A stretch of 64,000 nt of DNA from Corallococcus silvisoli (GTDB lineage Bacteria > Myxococcota > Myxococcia > Myxococcales > Myxococcaceae), in assembly GCF_009909145.1 (NCBI RefSeq), contig NZ_JAAAPJ010000010.1, positions 124,001 through 188,000 on the forward strand, written 5' to 3'. The notes below the pieces were generated by a model. That model was not told the DNA's origin. It ran no database searches and saw only the letters and a program-made list of their open reading frames with translations. Of this stretch, positions 34,807 through 43,985 are shown piece after piece; within the stretch, counting starts at the first letter, position 1, and each line of letters starts with the position of its first letter. Both the position numbers and the translations under genes were made by a program.

Positions 34807-37760
34807 GCGGAGGCCTCCCGTTGGGGCACGCTGTCCGCGCGGGGCAGGCTCAGCGTCACGCGGGTGCCGCCGTCTGCGCGGGGCTCCAGGCGCAGCGTGC
34901 CGCCGTGCTCGCGCACGATGCCCTCCACCAGCGTGAGGCCCAGGCCGGTGCCTTCGCCGGGCTGCTTGGTGGTGAAGAAGGGTTCGAAGACGCGTTGAGT
35001 CAGCTCCGGGGCGATGCCATGGCCCCGGTCCTCCACCTGGATGCGCACCTGCTCTCCCCCGGCTTCCGCCCGCAGGTCCACGCGCGAGCCCGCGGGCGAC
35101 GCGTCGATGGCGTTGGTCAAGAGGTTCACCAGCACCTGCTCCAGCCGCTGCGCGTCGCCCCGCACCTCCAGCCCCTCCGGGCTCTGGTGCGCGCACGCCA
35201 CGTCGCGCGCCTTGCGCGACAGCCGGGCCAACTGCGCGGCCTCCGCGAGCAGCGGCCCCACCGCCACGCGCGTGAAGGGCCGGGACTCGCCGCCCACCGT
35301 GCCCGCGTGGCCGAAGCCCACGAGCGCCCGGACGATGGCGTCGATGCGGCGGCACTGCTGGAGGATGAGCCCCACGCGCTCGCGCACGGCCTCCGGGTCC
35401 TCCAGCTCATACTTGAGGTTCTGCGTGAGGCTGGCGATGGCGGTGAGCGGGTTGCCAATCTCATGCGCCACGCCCGCGGCCACCCGGCCCAGCGACGCGA
35501 GCCGGTCCTGGTGCGCGAGCCGCGCGTCCACCGCCTTGCGCTCCGTCCAGTCCTCCACCAGGAAGGTGATGCCCGTCTCCCCGGCGCTGTCCCCCTCCGA
35601 CGGCGCGAGCCGCGAGCGGTGCAGGCGCAGGGAGCGCGGCCGTCCTCCCACCGTGACGCGCGCCTCGTCGTCGCCGCAGGGCGCCTGGGCGAGCCCCGCG
35701 AACAGCGGGCCCCAGGGCTCCGGAAGGCGCGCGAGCGGCTGGCCGCGCGCGCTGTCCATGGGCACGCCCGACAGCGCCTCCAGCGCGGCGTTCCAGATGA
35801 CGACCTCGCCGTCCGGGCCCATGGCGCAGACGCCCAGCGGCAGGTCCTCCAGGATGCGGTAGAGATAGCGGCGGACGACCTCCAGCTCGCGCAGGGGGCC
35901 GCGCATGTCGCGTGCGTCGCGCAGCCGCTCCTCCACGAAGCGCAGCTGATCCGCCAGCGCCGTGCGCGCGCCCGGGTCCAGCCGCAGCGCTTCGCCCACC
36001 GCGAGCCGGGCGAGCACCGGGCCGATGAGGCCGGAGAGGTTCCGCTCCACGCCGTCGCGCAGCCGGCGCAGCTCCAGGGGGCGGCGCTCGTCCGGGGCCA
36101 GGTCCAGCGCCGCGCGCGCCCGGTCCACCTCCGCCGCGGCCACCTGCGCGCCCAGCACCGGCTCCAGCTGCCTGCGGAACTCGTCCGGGGAGCTGGCCGC
36201 CACGCTGCCCTCCGCGAGCCCCGGCGCCTCGCGCGCGCACACCCGCGCGGCCTCCCGCTCCTCCGCGGACTGGCGCGTGACGAGCGACACCGCCAGGAAG
36301 CACAGCGCGTTGAGGCCCAGCGAGGTGAAGGTGGCGAAGCCCCACGGCTCGTCCGCGGAGAAGCCCAGCATCACGGAGGCCTGGTTGGTCCACGCCACCA
36401 GCGAGGGCGGCTCCCACAGCGGCGCCATCAGGGTGAAGGTCCACGCCGCGGCGCCCGCGGCCAGCCCCGCGAGCAGCCCCGCGCGCGTCGCCTTGGGCCA
36501 GAGCAGCAGGCCCAGCACGCCGGGCGCGAACTGCGCGGTGGCGACGAAGGACACGAGCCCCAGGTCCACCAGCCCCGTCGCCCGCGTGTCCAGCAGCCGG
36601 TAGAAGCCGTAGCCCGCGAGGATGATGGCGGCGATGAGCACGCGCCGGGCCCAGAGCAGCCAGCCGTAGAGGTCGTCCCGGCCGCGCGCGGTGCCCAGGG
36701 GCAGCACCAGGTGCGTCAGGCACATGGGCGCCAGCGCGAGCGTGGTGACGATGACCATCGCGCTCGCCGCGGACACGCCGCCCAGGAAGGCGAGCAGCGC
36801 CAGGGCCGGGGCGCCCTGGCGGATGGGCACGGACAGGACGTGGAAGTCCGCGGGCCAGGGCAGGCCCAGGGCCTCTCCGGACCACAGCAGCACCGGCACC
36901 GCCGCGTTGATGAGCAGCATCAACAGCGGGAAGGCCCACGCCACGGTGGCCAGCCCGTCGCGCTCGGGGGCCTCCGTGAAGGCCACGTGGTACTGCCGGG
37001 GCGTGAGGAAGGCGGCGACGACGGAGAGCACCAGGAGCGGCGCCCAGGACGCGTCGCGCGCGGGGCGCTGGAGGGCCTCCACGGCCTCGGGGTGCAGGGT
37101 GAGCCAGTCCCGCAGGCCGCCCACGCCGCCGAAGATGGACACCACGCACCAGCCCGCGACGGCGACGAGCGCCAGCAGCTTCACGCCGGACTCGAAGGCG
37201 ATGGCCAGCATCAGCCCCTCGTGGCGCTCGCGCGGGGCGGGGTGCCGGGCGCCGAACAGCAGGGTGAAGACGATGAGCACGCCGCAGAAGCCCGGGCCCA
37301 CCAGCGCGGGGGACGCGGCGGGGCTGAGCAGGCGGGCGGACTCCACGACGGCGCGGATCTGGAGCGCCAGGTAGGGCAGGCTCCCGGCCAGGACGAACAG
37401 CGTCACCGCGGTGCCCGTCACCTGCCCGGGGTAGCGGAACGCCAGCAGGTCCGCGAGCGAGGTGAGCTGCAGCTCGCGCGTCAGCCGCAGGAGCGGCCGC
37501 CACAGCACGGGGGCCAGCAGGCACGCGAGCGTCAGGCCCAGGTAGATGCCCAGGTAGCGGAAGCCGTGGCGGGCCGCGTAGCCCACGCTGCCGAAGTAGG
37601 ACCAGGACGTGGCGTACACGCCCAGGGCCAGCGCGTACACCAGCGGGTGCTGGGTGATGCGCGCGGAGATGCGGCCCTTCTCCGCGGCGTACGCCACCAG
37701 GAACAGCACGCCCAGGTAGGCGACGGAGGCGACGACGAGCGGGCCCAGGCCCAACGTCAT
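34803..37760 (-). CDS. Symporter-type sensor histidine kinase (CbrA/CrbS-like)
   Basis: 985 residues. Residues ~1-490 form a sodium:solute-symporter-like module with about 13 transmembrane helices (start MTLGLGPLVVASVAYLGVLFLVAY). Residues ~620-740 contain a PAS domain (LPLGVCAMGPDGEVVIWNAALEALSG). HisKA has phosphoacceptor His766 (GVAHEIGNPLTAI) and HATPase_c the N box LTNAIDAS and GTGLGLTLVEGI. The build is that of CbrA and of CrbS, which in gammaproteobacteria senses or transports nutrients and, for CrbS, controls acs. The gene overlaps its upstream neighbour (ATGA) and the downstream regulator (GTGA) by 4 nt each. Proximity to the acs-actP operon suggests acetate sensing, by inference. 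Confidence 0.93.
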
Positions 37761-37948
37761 GGGCGCAGGCTCCGGTGCGCCACCCATCCGCCCAGGGCGA
37801 TGACGCCCAGCCACACGAGGAAGGGCAGCGAAGCGGGAGCGCCCTCCGCCAGCCACAGCCTGCGCAGGGGCGAGCCGAACAACAGCACCGCCACGGCGAA
37901 CACCAGCAGTGACGGCATGGCGGGAGGGTCCGCGGGGGGCCGCGACAT
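37757..37948 (-). CDS. Small two-helix membrane protein preceding the symporter-kinase
   Basis: 63 residues with two hydrophobic segments (~12-22 and ~39-55) and a basic C-terminus. Small membrane proteins often precede symporter-kinase genes, much as DUF485 or DUF4212 proteins precede SSS symporters, so it may be an accessory subunit of the kinase's transport module. Its stop overlaps the kinase ATG by 4 nt. No ribosome site is evident at 37948; the alternative ATG at 37918 would give 53 residues. Confidence 0.6.
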   Translation of the reverse strand: MSRPPADPPAMPSLLVFAVAVLLFGSPLRRLWLAEGAPASLPFLVWLGVIALGGWVAHRSLRP

Positions 37949-37988
37949 GTCCGGGAGGATAGCAGTCCGGCCGGGAGCGAGGGGGAGC

Positions 37989-39545
37989 ATGATAAGCCGC
38001 CAGCCCATGGCTCCCCCGGACGTCCCGCCCTTCTCCGAGCTGCCCCAGTTCACCCTCGACCGGGACTCGCTGCGGCTGCTCCCCGAGTCCTTCTGCCGCC
38101 GCCTGGGCGTCGCGGTGATGGGGAAGGTGGACCCGGAGAACGACACGGAGCCGGTGACGGTGGCGATGCTGGACCCGGAGGACCTGTCCGTGCGCTACCG
38201 CATCGCGGACTTCCTGCGCCGCCCCGTGCGGCCGGTGCGGCTCAACCGCTACGAAATCGACTCCGCGCTGGAGGTGGGCTTCGGCGCCGGGGAGCACGCC
38301 ACGGTGGACGTGGTGCTGCGCGCGGGCGCGCCGCTGTCCGCGCGCCCCACGCCGGTGGAGCTGGTGAGCCACGTGCTCGCGGTGGCGGTGGAGCAGAACG
38401 CGTCCGACATCCACCTGGAGAGCTACACGGACGACGTGGACCTGCGCTACCGCGTCGACGGCATCCTCCACCAGACGTACACGGACATCTCCCCGGACTC
38501 GCTGCCGGAGGTGGTGAGCCGCATCAAGGTGATGGCGGGGTTGGACATCGCGGAGAAGCGGAGGCCCCAGGACGGCCGGCTGCGGGCGCTCTACACGTGG
38601 GACACGGGGCGGAAGTTCGTGGACTTCCGCGTGAGCGTGGTGCCCTCCCCGGCGGGCGAGGACGTGGTCATCCGGCTGCTCGACGCCACGGTGGGGCTGG
38701 TGCCGGTGGAGAAGTTGGGGATGACTCCGGACCTGCAGGCCACGGTGCTGCGGCTGTTGGGCAACCCGGAGGGGCTGGTGCTGGTGACGGGCCCCACGGG
38801 GAGCGGGAAGACGACGACGCTGTACGCGGCGCTGGCCCGGCTCAACGACGGGCGCAAGAAGATCATCACCGCGGAGGACCCCATCGAGTACGTGGTGCCC
38901 AAGGTGAACCAGAAGCAGGTGTCGCCGCAGATGCCGCACCTGACGCTGCTGCGCGCGCTGCTCCGGCAGGACCCCAACGTGATGCTGGTGGGGGAGATCC
39001 GCGACCTGGAGACGGGGAGCACCGCGCTGATGGCGTCGTCCACGGGGCACGTGGTGCTGGGCACGCTGCACACGGCGGATGCGATTGGCGCGGTGAGCCG
39101 CCTGCGCGGGTTGAAGCTGGAGGATGGCGACATCGCGGAGGCGCTGCTCGCGGTGCTGGCGCAGCGGCTGGTGCGGCGCATCTGCCCGGACTGCTCCGCG
39201 CCCACGGCGCCGACGGCGGACCAGGTGGCGCTGCTGGGGCCGCTGCTGGACGGAGTGCGGCCCCGGGCGGGGCAGGGCTGCGAGGCGTGCCGCCACACCG
39301 GCTTCAAGGGGCGGGTGGGGCTCTTTGAGTTGCTGGTGGTGGAGCCGGAGCTGCAACTGCTCATCGCCACCGGGGCCCCCGGCGTCCAGCTGCGAAGGCA
39401 CGCCCGGGCCCGAGGCTTCCGCACCCTGGTGGAGGACGGGCTGGCGAAGGTGGCGGACGGCGTCACCACGCTGCACGAGCTGACGCGCGTGGTGCCGTAC
39501 CGCTACCTCGTCACGGCCCGCGAGGAGCGCCGGACACCGGGCTGA
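37989..39545 (+). CDS. GspE/PilB-family secretion or pilus ATPase, orphan
   Basis: A 518-residue cytoplasmic hexameric ATPase that would power a type II secretion or type IV pilus-like machine. Visible are the N2-domain motif NASDIHLE, GPTGSGKTTTLYAAL (Walker A, ~269-280), the Asp box TAEDPIEY, Walker B VGEIRD, the His box GHVVLGTLHT, and the tetra-cysteine zinc motif CPDC...CEAC. The N1 domain is short. No other secretion gene is near, so its machine is encoded elsewhere. The ATG at 37989 is preceded by GAGG at 8 nt; an ATG at 38007 is the alternative. Divergent from the kinase operon by 40 nt. Confidence 0.9.
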   Translation: MISRQPMAPPDVPPFSELPQFTLDRDSLRLLPESFCRRLGVAVMGKVDPENDTEPVTVAMLDPEDLSVRYRIADFLRRPVRPVRLNRYEIDSALEVGFGAGEHATVDVVLRAGAPLSARPTPVELVSHVLAVAVEQNASDIHLESYTDDVDLRYRVDGILHQTYTDISPDSLPEVVSRIKVMAGLDIAEKRRPQDGRLRALYTWDTGRKFVDFRVSVVPSPAGEDVVIRLLDATVGLVPVEKLGMTPDLQATVLRLLGNPEGLVLVTGPTGSGKTTTLYAALARLNDGRKKIITAEDPIEYVVPKVNQKQVSPQMPHLTLLRALLRQDPNVMLVGEIRDLETGSTALMASSTGHVVLGTLHTADAIGAVSRLRGLKLEDGDIAEALLAVLAQRLVRRICPDCSAPTAPTADQVALLGPLLDGVRPRAGQGCEACRHTGFKGRVGLFELLVVEPELQLLIATGAPGVQLRRHARARGFRTLVEDGLAKVADGVTTLHELTRVVPYRYLVTAREERRTPG

Positions 39546-39563
39546 CGTGCGCGCCGGTGGGTC

Positions 39564-39593
39564 GGCCGCTGCACGGTGTGCAGGCCGCTGCAC
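39564..39593. promoter_or_regulatory. CTGCAC half-site cluster upstream of a sigma-54-like promoter
   Basis: CTGCAC-GGT-GTGCAG (39569-39583) is a perfect inverted repeat, and a third half-site CTGCAC lies at 39588-39593. The longer GGCCGCTGCAC is directly repeated at 39564 and 39583. The cluster is 60-90 bp upstream of the predicted start at 39654, suitable for an enhancer-binding activator. Confidence 0.4.
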
Positions 39594-39627
39594 AGGGGCG
39601 CGGCGGTCCCCGCGAGGGAAGAGGCCC

Positions 39628-39643
39628 GGGCATGCTCGTTGCT
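39628..39643 (+). promoter_or_regulatory. Candidate sigma-54 promoter
   Basis: GGGCATGCTCGTTGCT against TGGCACG-N4-TTGC[AT]: two mismatches in 12 defined positions, with the GG and GC elements at the right spacing. The predicted start near 39654 is only 3 nt before the ATG at 39657, which would make the transcript essentially leaderless. Confidence 0.45.
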
Positions 39644-39656
39644 GTCGTGGGACGGC

Positions 39657-40172
39657 ATGCTCCCTCGCATCCTGTTGGTTCTGGGCGTGCTCACGGCTTC
39701 GGTGGCGCGGGCGGATCTCGACCTCCCCCACGACGAGAAGTGGCTGATGGTGGGGCCCCTGTTCACCTCATCGGTCCGCGAGGCGCGCGGAGAGGCGGGC
39801 GTCGGGTTGGAGGCGTCGCTCAACCTCCTGGACGGGTTCCAGTCCCTGGGTCTGTTGGGGCAGGTGGAGTGGATGGAGAGCCGGCATTCACGGGTGTGCG
39901 TGGGGGTCCAGGGCACCCTCCTGTTCCTGGGCCTCGAGCTGGGCGTGATGCATGAGACGGCGAACCGGCTCCATGTGGCCACGACGGGGCTGCACGTCGC
40001 GCCCTACCTCTCGTTCATCTACGGCTCGGTCGGCCTGCGGCTGGGCATCCCGCTCATCGGCGCGGAGGAGACGCGTCGTACCCGGCATGGTTTCGATGCG
40101 GCCTTTGTCCTGACCTTGAAGCTCCCCGTGAGCCTCGAGGGTGGGAAGGGCGGCGGCATCCCCCACCTATGA
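39657..40172 (+). CDS. Exported hypothetical protein, possibly a small beta-barrel
   Basis: 171 residues with a signal peptide (MLPRILLVLGVLTASVARA). The mature part has alternating hydrophobic/polar strands (LLGQVEWMES, VCVGVQGTLLFLGLELGVMH, GLHVAPYLSFIYGSVGLRLG), in keeping with a small outer-membrane barrel. No family was recognised. It follows the GspE-like gene by 111 nt but has its own sigma-54-like promoter. Its end overlaps the stop of the convergent histidine kinase gene by 6 nt, and no terminator separates them. Confidence 0.7.
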   Translation: MLPRILLVLGVLTASVARADLDLPHDEKWLMVGPLFTSSVREARGEAGVGLEASLNLLDGFQSLGLLGQVEWMESRHSRVCVGVQGTLLFLGLELGVMHETANRLHVATTGLHVAPYLSFIYGSVGLRLGIPLIGAEETRRTRHGFDAAFVLTLKLPVSLEGGKGGGIPHL

Positions 40173-41738
40173 GGCTTCACCGGTTGGCAGCGTCACCGTG
40201 AACGTCGCGCCCTCGCCCGGGGTGCTGCGCACCTGGACGCTGCCGCCGTGGGCTTCGACGATCTGCTGGGTGATGAAGAGGCCCAGCCCCAGGCCGCCGT
40301 AGTTGCGCTCGGACACCGCGCGCACGAAGCGCTCGAAGAGGCGGGGTTGGGCATCCACCGGGATGCCGATGCCTTCGTCCCGCACGCACAGCACGGCCCG
40401 CCCCGCGTCCAGGCTCACGCTGACGTGGAGGGGCTTGCCGGCGCCGTACTTGAGCGCGTTGGAGAGCAGGTTGGTGACCACCTGGTCCAATCGCGCCCGG
40501 TCCCAGTTCCCCTCCAAGGGGGTGTGGGCGTCCAGCGTGACGCCGCACCCGACCTGCGCGGACTGGGGGGCATAGCGGGCCACCACCTCCCGCACGAGCG
40601 CGGAGAAGTCCATGGGGGCGCGCTCCAACCGCAGCTGACCCATGGTGATGCGCGAGACATCCAGCAGGTCCTCGATGAGGTCGGACAGCTTGCGGACCTG
40701 ACGGCGAGCGACCTCCAGGTCGCGGGCCACGCGCTGCACGGGCAGCGTGGCGGCGGGGTGGTTCTCCACGACGCGCAGCAGGGCGGTCAGCTTGAGCTGG
40801 AGCGGGGTGAGGGGGGTCTTGAGTTCGTGGGAGGCGACGGACAGGAACTCATCCCGGGCGCGCACGGCGTCGCGCAGCAGCTCCAGCTCGCGCTGGTCCT
40901 GGGTCTGCTTGCGCTCGGTGAAGTCGCGCGTCACCTTGGCGAAGCCCATGAGGCGGTCCTGCGCGTCGCGCATCGCGGTGATGACGACGTTGGCCCAGAA
41001 GCGGGTGCCGTCCTTGCGGATCCGCCAGGCCTCTTCCTCGAAGTGGCCCTCGTTGGCCGCGATCTGGAGGGCCTTCCAGGGCTTGCCCCGGGCGACGTCC
41101 TCGGGAGGGAAGAAGCGGCTGAAGTGCTGGCCGAGGATCTCCTCGGCCCGGTACTGCTTGAAGCGCTCGGCGCCGGCGTTCCAGGTGGTGACCCGGCCCT
41201 CGGGGTCGAGCATGTAGATGGCGTAGTCCTGGATGTGCGAGACGAGGAGGCGGAAGCGCTCCTCGCTCTGCTGGAGCTGCTCCTGGGCGAGCTTGCGCTC
41301 GGTGAAGTCGCGCGTCACCTTGGCGAAGCCGACGAGCAGGCCCTGGGGGTCGCGCATCGGGGTGATGACGACGTTGGCCCAGAAGCGGCCGCCGTCCTTG
41401 CGCAGCCGCCAGCCCTCTTCCTCGAAGCGTCCCTCGCGGAGGACGGTCTCCAGCTCCTGCTGGGGCTTGCCCCGAGCCACGTCGTCCGGTGGGTGGAAGC
41501 AGCTGAAGTGCTGGCCCAGGATCTCCTCGGCCCGGTAGCCCTTGATGCGCTCGGCGCCCGTGTTCCAGGTCACGATGTAGCCGCCTGGATCCAACGTCAG
41601 GATGGCGTAGTCCTTGACGCTGTCGATGAACAGGCGCAGCTGTGCGCCCGTGTCGCGAGCGGAAGGGTCGCCCACGAAGGCCGTGCCGCCGTTGTTGGTG
41701 GCCAGGGGACGCGGGCTGTCGTCCAGGGGGCTTCGCAT
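40167..41738 (-). CDS. Double-PAS sensor histidine kinase (soluble)
   Basis: 523 residues from ATG 41738 (an in-frame ATG at 41801 adds 21 residues). No transmembrane segment. Two near-duplicate PAS/PAC domains (~25-145 and ~150-270) share DYAI-x-x-LDP-x-G and AEEILGQHFS blocks. HisKA follows with SVASHELKTPLTPLQ, then the N box LLSNALKYG, DEGIGIP and GGLGLGLFI. The PAS copies suggest sensing of a soluble or bound cofactor; the signal is unknown. No response regulator is adjacent, so it is an orphan kinase, as is common in myxobacteria. Confidence 0.92.
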   Translation of the reverse strand: MRSPLDDSPRPLATNNGGTAFVGDPSARDTGAQLRLFIDSVKDYAILTLDPGGYIVTWNTGAERIKGYRAEEILGQHFSCFHPPDDVARGKPQQELETVLREGRFEEEGWRLRKDGGRFWANVVITPMRDPQGLLVGFAKVTRDFTERKLAQEQLQQSEERFRLLVSHIQDYAIYMLDPEGRVTTWNAGAERFKQYRAEEILGQHFSRFFPPEDVARGKPWKALQIAANEGHFEEEAWRIRKDGTRFWANVVITAMRDAQDRLMGFAKVTRDFTERKQTQDQRELELLRDAVRARDEFLSVASHELKTPLTPLQLKLTALLRVVENHPAATLPVQRVARDLEVARRQVRKLSDLIEDLLDVSRITMGQLRLERAPMDFSALVREVVARYAPQSAQVGCGVTLDAHTPLEGNWDRARLDQVVTNLLSNALKYGAGKPLHVSVSLDAGRAVLCVRDEGIGIPVDAQPRLFERFVRAVSERNYGGLGLGLFITQQIVEAHGGSVQVRSTPGEGATFTVTLPTGEAS

Positions 41739-42174
41739 GCGCGAACAGTAATGCACCGTCGAGTGGGTCCCATCCAGGAACGCCGCGGTGCATCTATCCA
41801 CCCGCCAACCCAGCTGGCGATCAGGCCTTCACTCCACAGGGGCTCCTGCACGCCCGGTGTGGGCGCCCGTTCCCCGGGTCCGGCTTTTCGTCCTCGAGGC
41901 GGGCCCGGCGGGACTTCGCGCACGCGAGCCAGGTCAGCTCGAGGTGGCGCGACTCGCGCGGTGTCCACCGTCGAGCGCGCCCGCGCGGCGCTCCGCTCCC
42001 GTGGGATGACTGTGATTGAGCACCAGGGGCTCCGTCCCCCTACAGCCATCACGTCGGTCAGGCTCTGGTCCTTCGAGTCGTCCCGCCCGGGGCAATCGGG
42101 TTCGCACGCCAGCGCATCGGGACAAGCTCTGGGAATCCAGCGTGGTCGCGCGGCGAGCGTCAAGGAGCATTCCA
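41739..42174. other. 436-base stretch without a supported gene
   Basis: It lies between the divergent PAS kinase and the DUF4085-like gene. Short open frames on both strands lack ribosome sites and recognisable protein features. It must hold two divergent promoters, but I see no convincing -35/-10 or -24/-12 pair. AAGGAG at 42162-42167 is the ribosome site of the next gene. Confidence 0.5.
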
Positions 42175-42657
42175 ATGCGAAGCACGGTCATGAAGTGGTT
42201 TACGCGCGGCTGGTACGACGGGGACCTCTCTGAAGAGGAGGAGGAGGGGGTGAGGGCTGCGTATTCGCTTCATCTCGAGGAGCTCGCGCCTCGGCTGCGC
42301 GAGGGTGCCGAAGTGCTGGTGGCGTCAGTCAACCTGCATGACGGACAGGTGCGGGATTGGACGGTACCGTCGGAGGGGGCCATCGAGCTCCGCGTGCTGA
42401 TCGGCGACCGTCAGGTGGGCTATGAGTTCCTCACCTTGCGATACCTGGATGCCGAACTCATCCGTGCTCCGAAGAGTGACTTCTCCGTGCTTGAGCTCAT
42501 GCGTCAGGGCGCCGAGTTGCTCTATGACGAGGTCGACATCGCGGATGACGGTCGATTCGAGCACCGGGTCCTCTGCTGGCCGGACGCCGAATTCGGAGTC
42601 CGCTTTCGTGCCGTGGACGTGAGCCGGCGGCCCGCCAGCCCCGCGGATCGGCGGTAG
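42175..42657 (+). CDS. DUF4085-like protein
   Basis: A 160-residue soluble protein. The start MKWFTRGWYDGDLSEEEEE (residues 6 on) resembles the MKYFTKEWY opening of the DUF4085 family, and the middle VNLHDGQVRDW and late YLDAELI segments also fit; the match is from memory and moderate. Function unknown. AAGGAG with 7-nt spacing fixes the ATG at 42175. The codon choice looks a little less GC-biased than the neighbours, which could mean recent acquisition. It is flanked on both sides by more than 400 nt without genes. Confidence 0.65.
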   Translation: MRSTVMKWFTRGWYDGDLSEEEEEGVRAAYSLHLEELAPRLREGAEVLVASVNLHDGQVRDWTVPSEGAIELRVLIGDRQVGYEFLTLRYLDAELIRAPKSDFSVLELMRQGAELLYDEVDIADDGRFEHRVLCWPDAEFGVRFRAVDVSRRPASPADRR

Positions 42658-43088
42658 CTGCTCCTGGCTTCGTCGTGGAGGGCTCCGTGGGGCTCGCGCC
42701 GCCTGCCCGCTCCATGCCGACCGTCCCGCGACACCGAGACAACCTCTGGCAGTTCGCTGACTGCCATTGAGCGCACCTCCCAGGTCTTCTCAAGACATCT
42801 TCCCTTGAGACATCCCGCTCCTCGCGGCGGAGTGGGCGGCTCGCCGCAGGCGGGGAGGCCCCGGGAGCGGATGCGGCTCCAACGACCTGGACGCGGCTGG
42901 AGGAAGTCGAGGAAAGCCTGTGCTGGCGGCCCCGGGGCTCACGGGCTCGCGCGCCTCGAATATTCTTCCGGCCTCCTGCGTCGACGCAGGTCTCGCCAGC
43001 GCGGCATCGGTCCGACAGCTCGCGGAGGCAACTGGCATGTTCGGCGCGTCTTGCCGATGCATGGACGTGAAGCAGGGGTTTCAGCGCG
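42658..43088. other. 431-base intergenic region rich in inverted repeats
   Basis: No gene is supported here. Visible are: TGGCAGT-N6-ACTGCCA at 42747-42766; the overlapping palindromes GTCTT-CTC-AAGAC (42784-42796) and TCTCAAG-N9-CTTGAGA (42788-42810); and the 16-bp perfect palindrome CCTGCGTCGACGCAGG (42975-42990). The first two may end the upstream transcript. The last lies about 100 nt before the sigma-like gene and is a candidate operator. A weak -24/-12 look-alike (TGGCATGTTCGGCGCG, 43033-43048) is also present. Confidence 0.5.
42975..42990. promoter_or_regulatory. 16-bp perfect palindrome upstream of the sigma-like gene
   Basis: CCTGCGTCGACGCAGG reads the same on both strands. It lies 99 nt before the start of the sigma-like gene in an otherwise gene-free stretch. 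A perfect 16-mer of this kind is a candidate dimeric regulator site; which protein would bind is unknown. Confidence 0.4.
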
Positions 43089-43985
43089 ATGGGTCCGCAC
43101 AGCATCGACATGTTCGACGAGGTCCTGGACTCCGCCGGTGCTCTCGCGGCCCAACGCCTGCGCGGCGCCCCAGGGGCCCGCGAAGCCGTGGCGCGTGCCC
43201 TCGAAGCGGCGGCATCCCTCCCGGTCGCGGCGTTGGCGCCGCTCGCGTTCGCCCGGCACCTGGGCACCCAGCTCGCGCAGGCGGACTCCCCGGAACTCGC
43301 GCTGGAGCGCCTGCATGCCCGGGACCTGGCGCTCGCGTTCGCGTGCGCGCACGGGCGGGCTGGCGCGAGTGAACTGCTCGAGGCCGAAGTGCTCCAGAAG
43401 CTGCGGGTCCCCCTCTCGCGGATCCACCCATCTCCAGACTTCGTCGACGAGGTGTTGCAGGTGCTGCGCGCAAAGCTCTTGCTGCCCCGCGCCGGCGCCG
43501 AGCCCCGGCTGCTCGGGTACGCGGGCACGGGATCGCTGCTGCACTGGGTGAACACCTCCGCGGTGCGGCTCGCGCTCCGGATGCGCAAGACCCACGGACA
43601 GGAAGCCCTCGTCGACGCGGAGGTGCTGGCGGCCCACCCCGGCCAGGGCGGGCTGGAGCTGGGGTTCGTCCGCGAGGAGGCCCGGGCCCATGTGCGGGCC
43701 GCCTTCGTGCAGGCCGTGGCCCAGCTGGACGACGACGACCGGGAGCTGCTTCGCCTCCACTTCGTCGAACGGCTCTCGCTGGAGCGGATGGGCTCGCTGT
43801 TCAACCTGCACAAGTCCACCCTCTCCCGCCGCCTCTCCGGGGTGCAGGCCCTGCTGGAGAAGCGCACGCGGCGCCTGCTGTCGGAGCGGCTGGCCCTGCC
43901 CGCGCCGGAGCTGGAGAGCCTGATGCGCGCCGTCCACGGACGCCTCGACCTGAGCCTCACCGGCCTCCTGGAGCCGCGCGAATGA
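43089..43985 (+). CDS. Myxococcales-type sigma-70-related protein (TIGR03001-like)
   Basis: 298 residues. The N-terminal half is helical and Ala/Leu-rich. A region-2-like segment surrounds YAGTGSLLHWVNTSAVRLALRM, and a region-4-like helix-turn-helix lies near the end (LDDDDRELLRLHFVERLSLE, FNLHKSTLSRRLS). This layout fits the myxobacterial sigma-70-related family gmx1. Its stop overlaps the ATG of the zinc-finger kinase gene by 4 nt, the classic sigma/anti-sigma pairing. Promoter targets are unknown; the neighbouring lipoprotein genes are candidates. Confidence 0.8.
   Translation: MGPHSIDMFDEVLDSAGALAAQRLRGAPGAREAVARALEAAASLPVAALAPLAFARHLGTQLAQADSPELALERLHARDLALAFACAHGRAGASELLEAEVLQKLRVPLSRIHPSPDFVDEVLQVLRAKLLLPRAGAEPRLLGYAGTGSLLHWVNTSAVRLALRMRKTHGQEALVDAEVLAAHPGQGGLELGFVREEARAHVRAAFVQAVAQLDDDDRELLRLHFVERLSLERMGSLFNLHKSTLSRRLSGVQALLEKRTRRLLSERLALPAPELESLMRAVHGRLDLSLTGLLEPRE

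Noticed and set aside
34821..39545. Very long plus-strand open frame (over 1000 codons) running antisense to the symporter-kinase genes before entering the GspE gene
   Set aside because: Only the last 518 codons encode a recognisable protein. The rest is a low-complexity Arg/Gly/Ala/His shadow caused by strong G/C third-position bias on the other strand.
41597..42175. Minus-strand open frame across the gap before the DUF4085-like gene
   Set aside because: No ribosome site, Arg/Pro-rich random composition, and it overlaps the start of the PAS kinase gene.
43033..43048. Sigma-54 look-alike TGGCATGTTCGGCGCG before the sigma-like gene
   Set aside because: GG and GC are spaced correctly, but the TT before GC is missing and only about 8 of 12 defined positions match.
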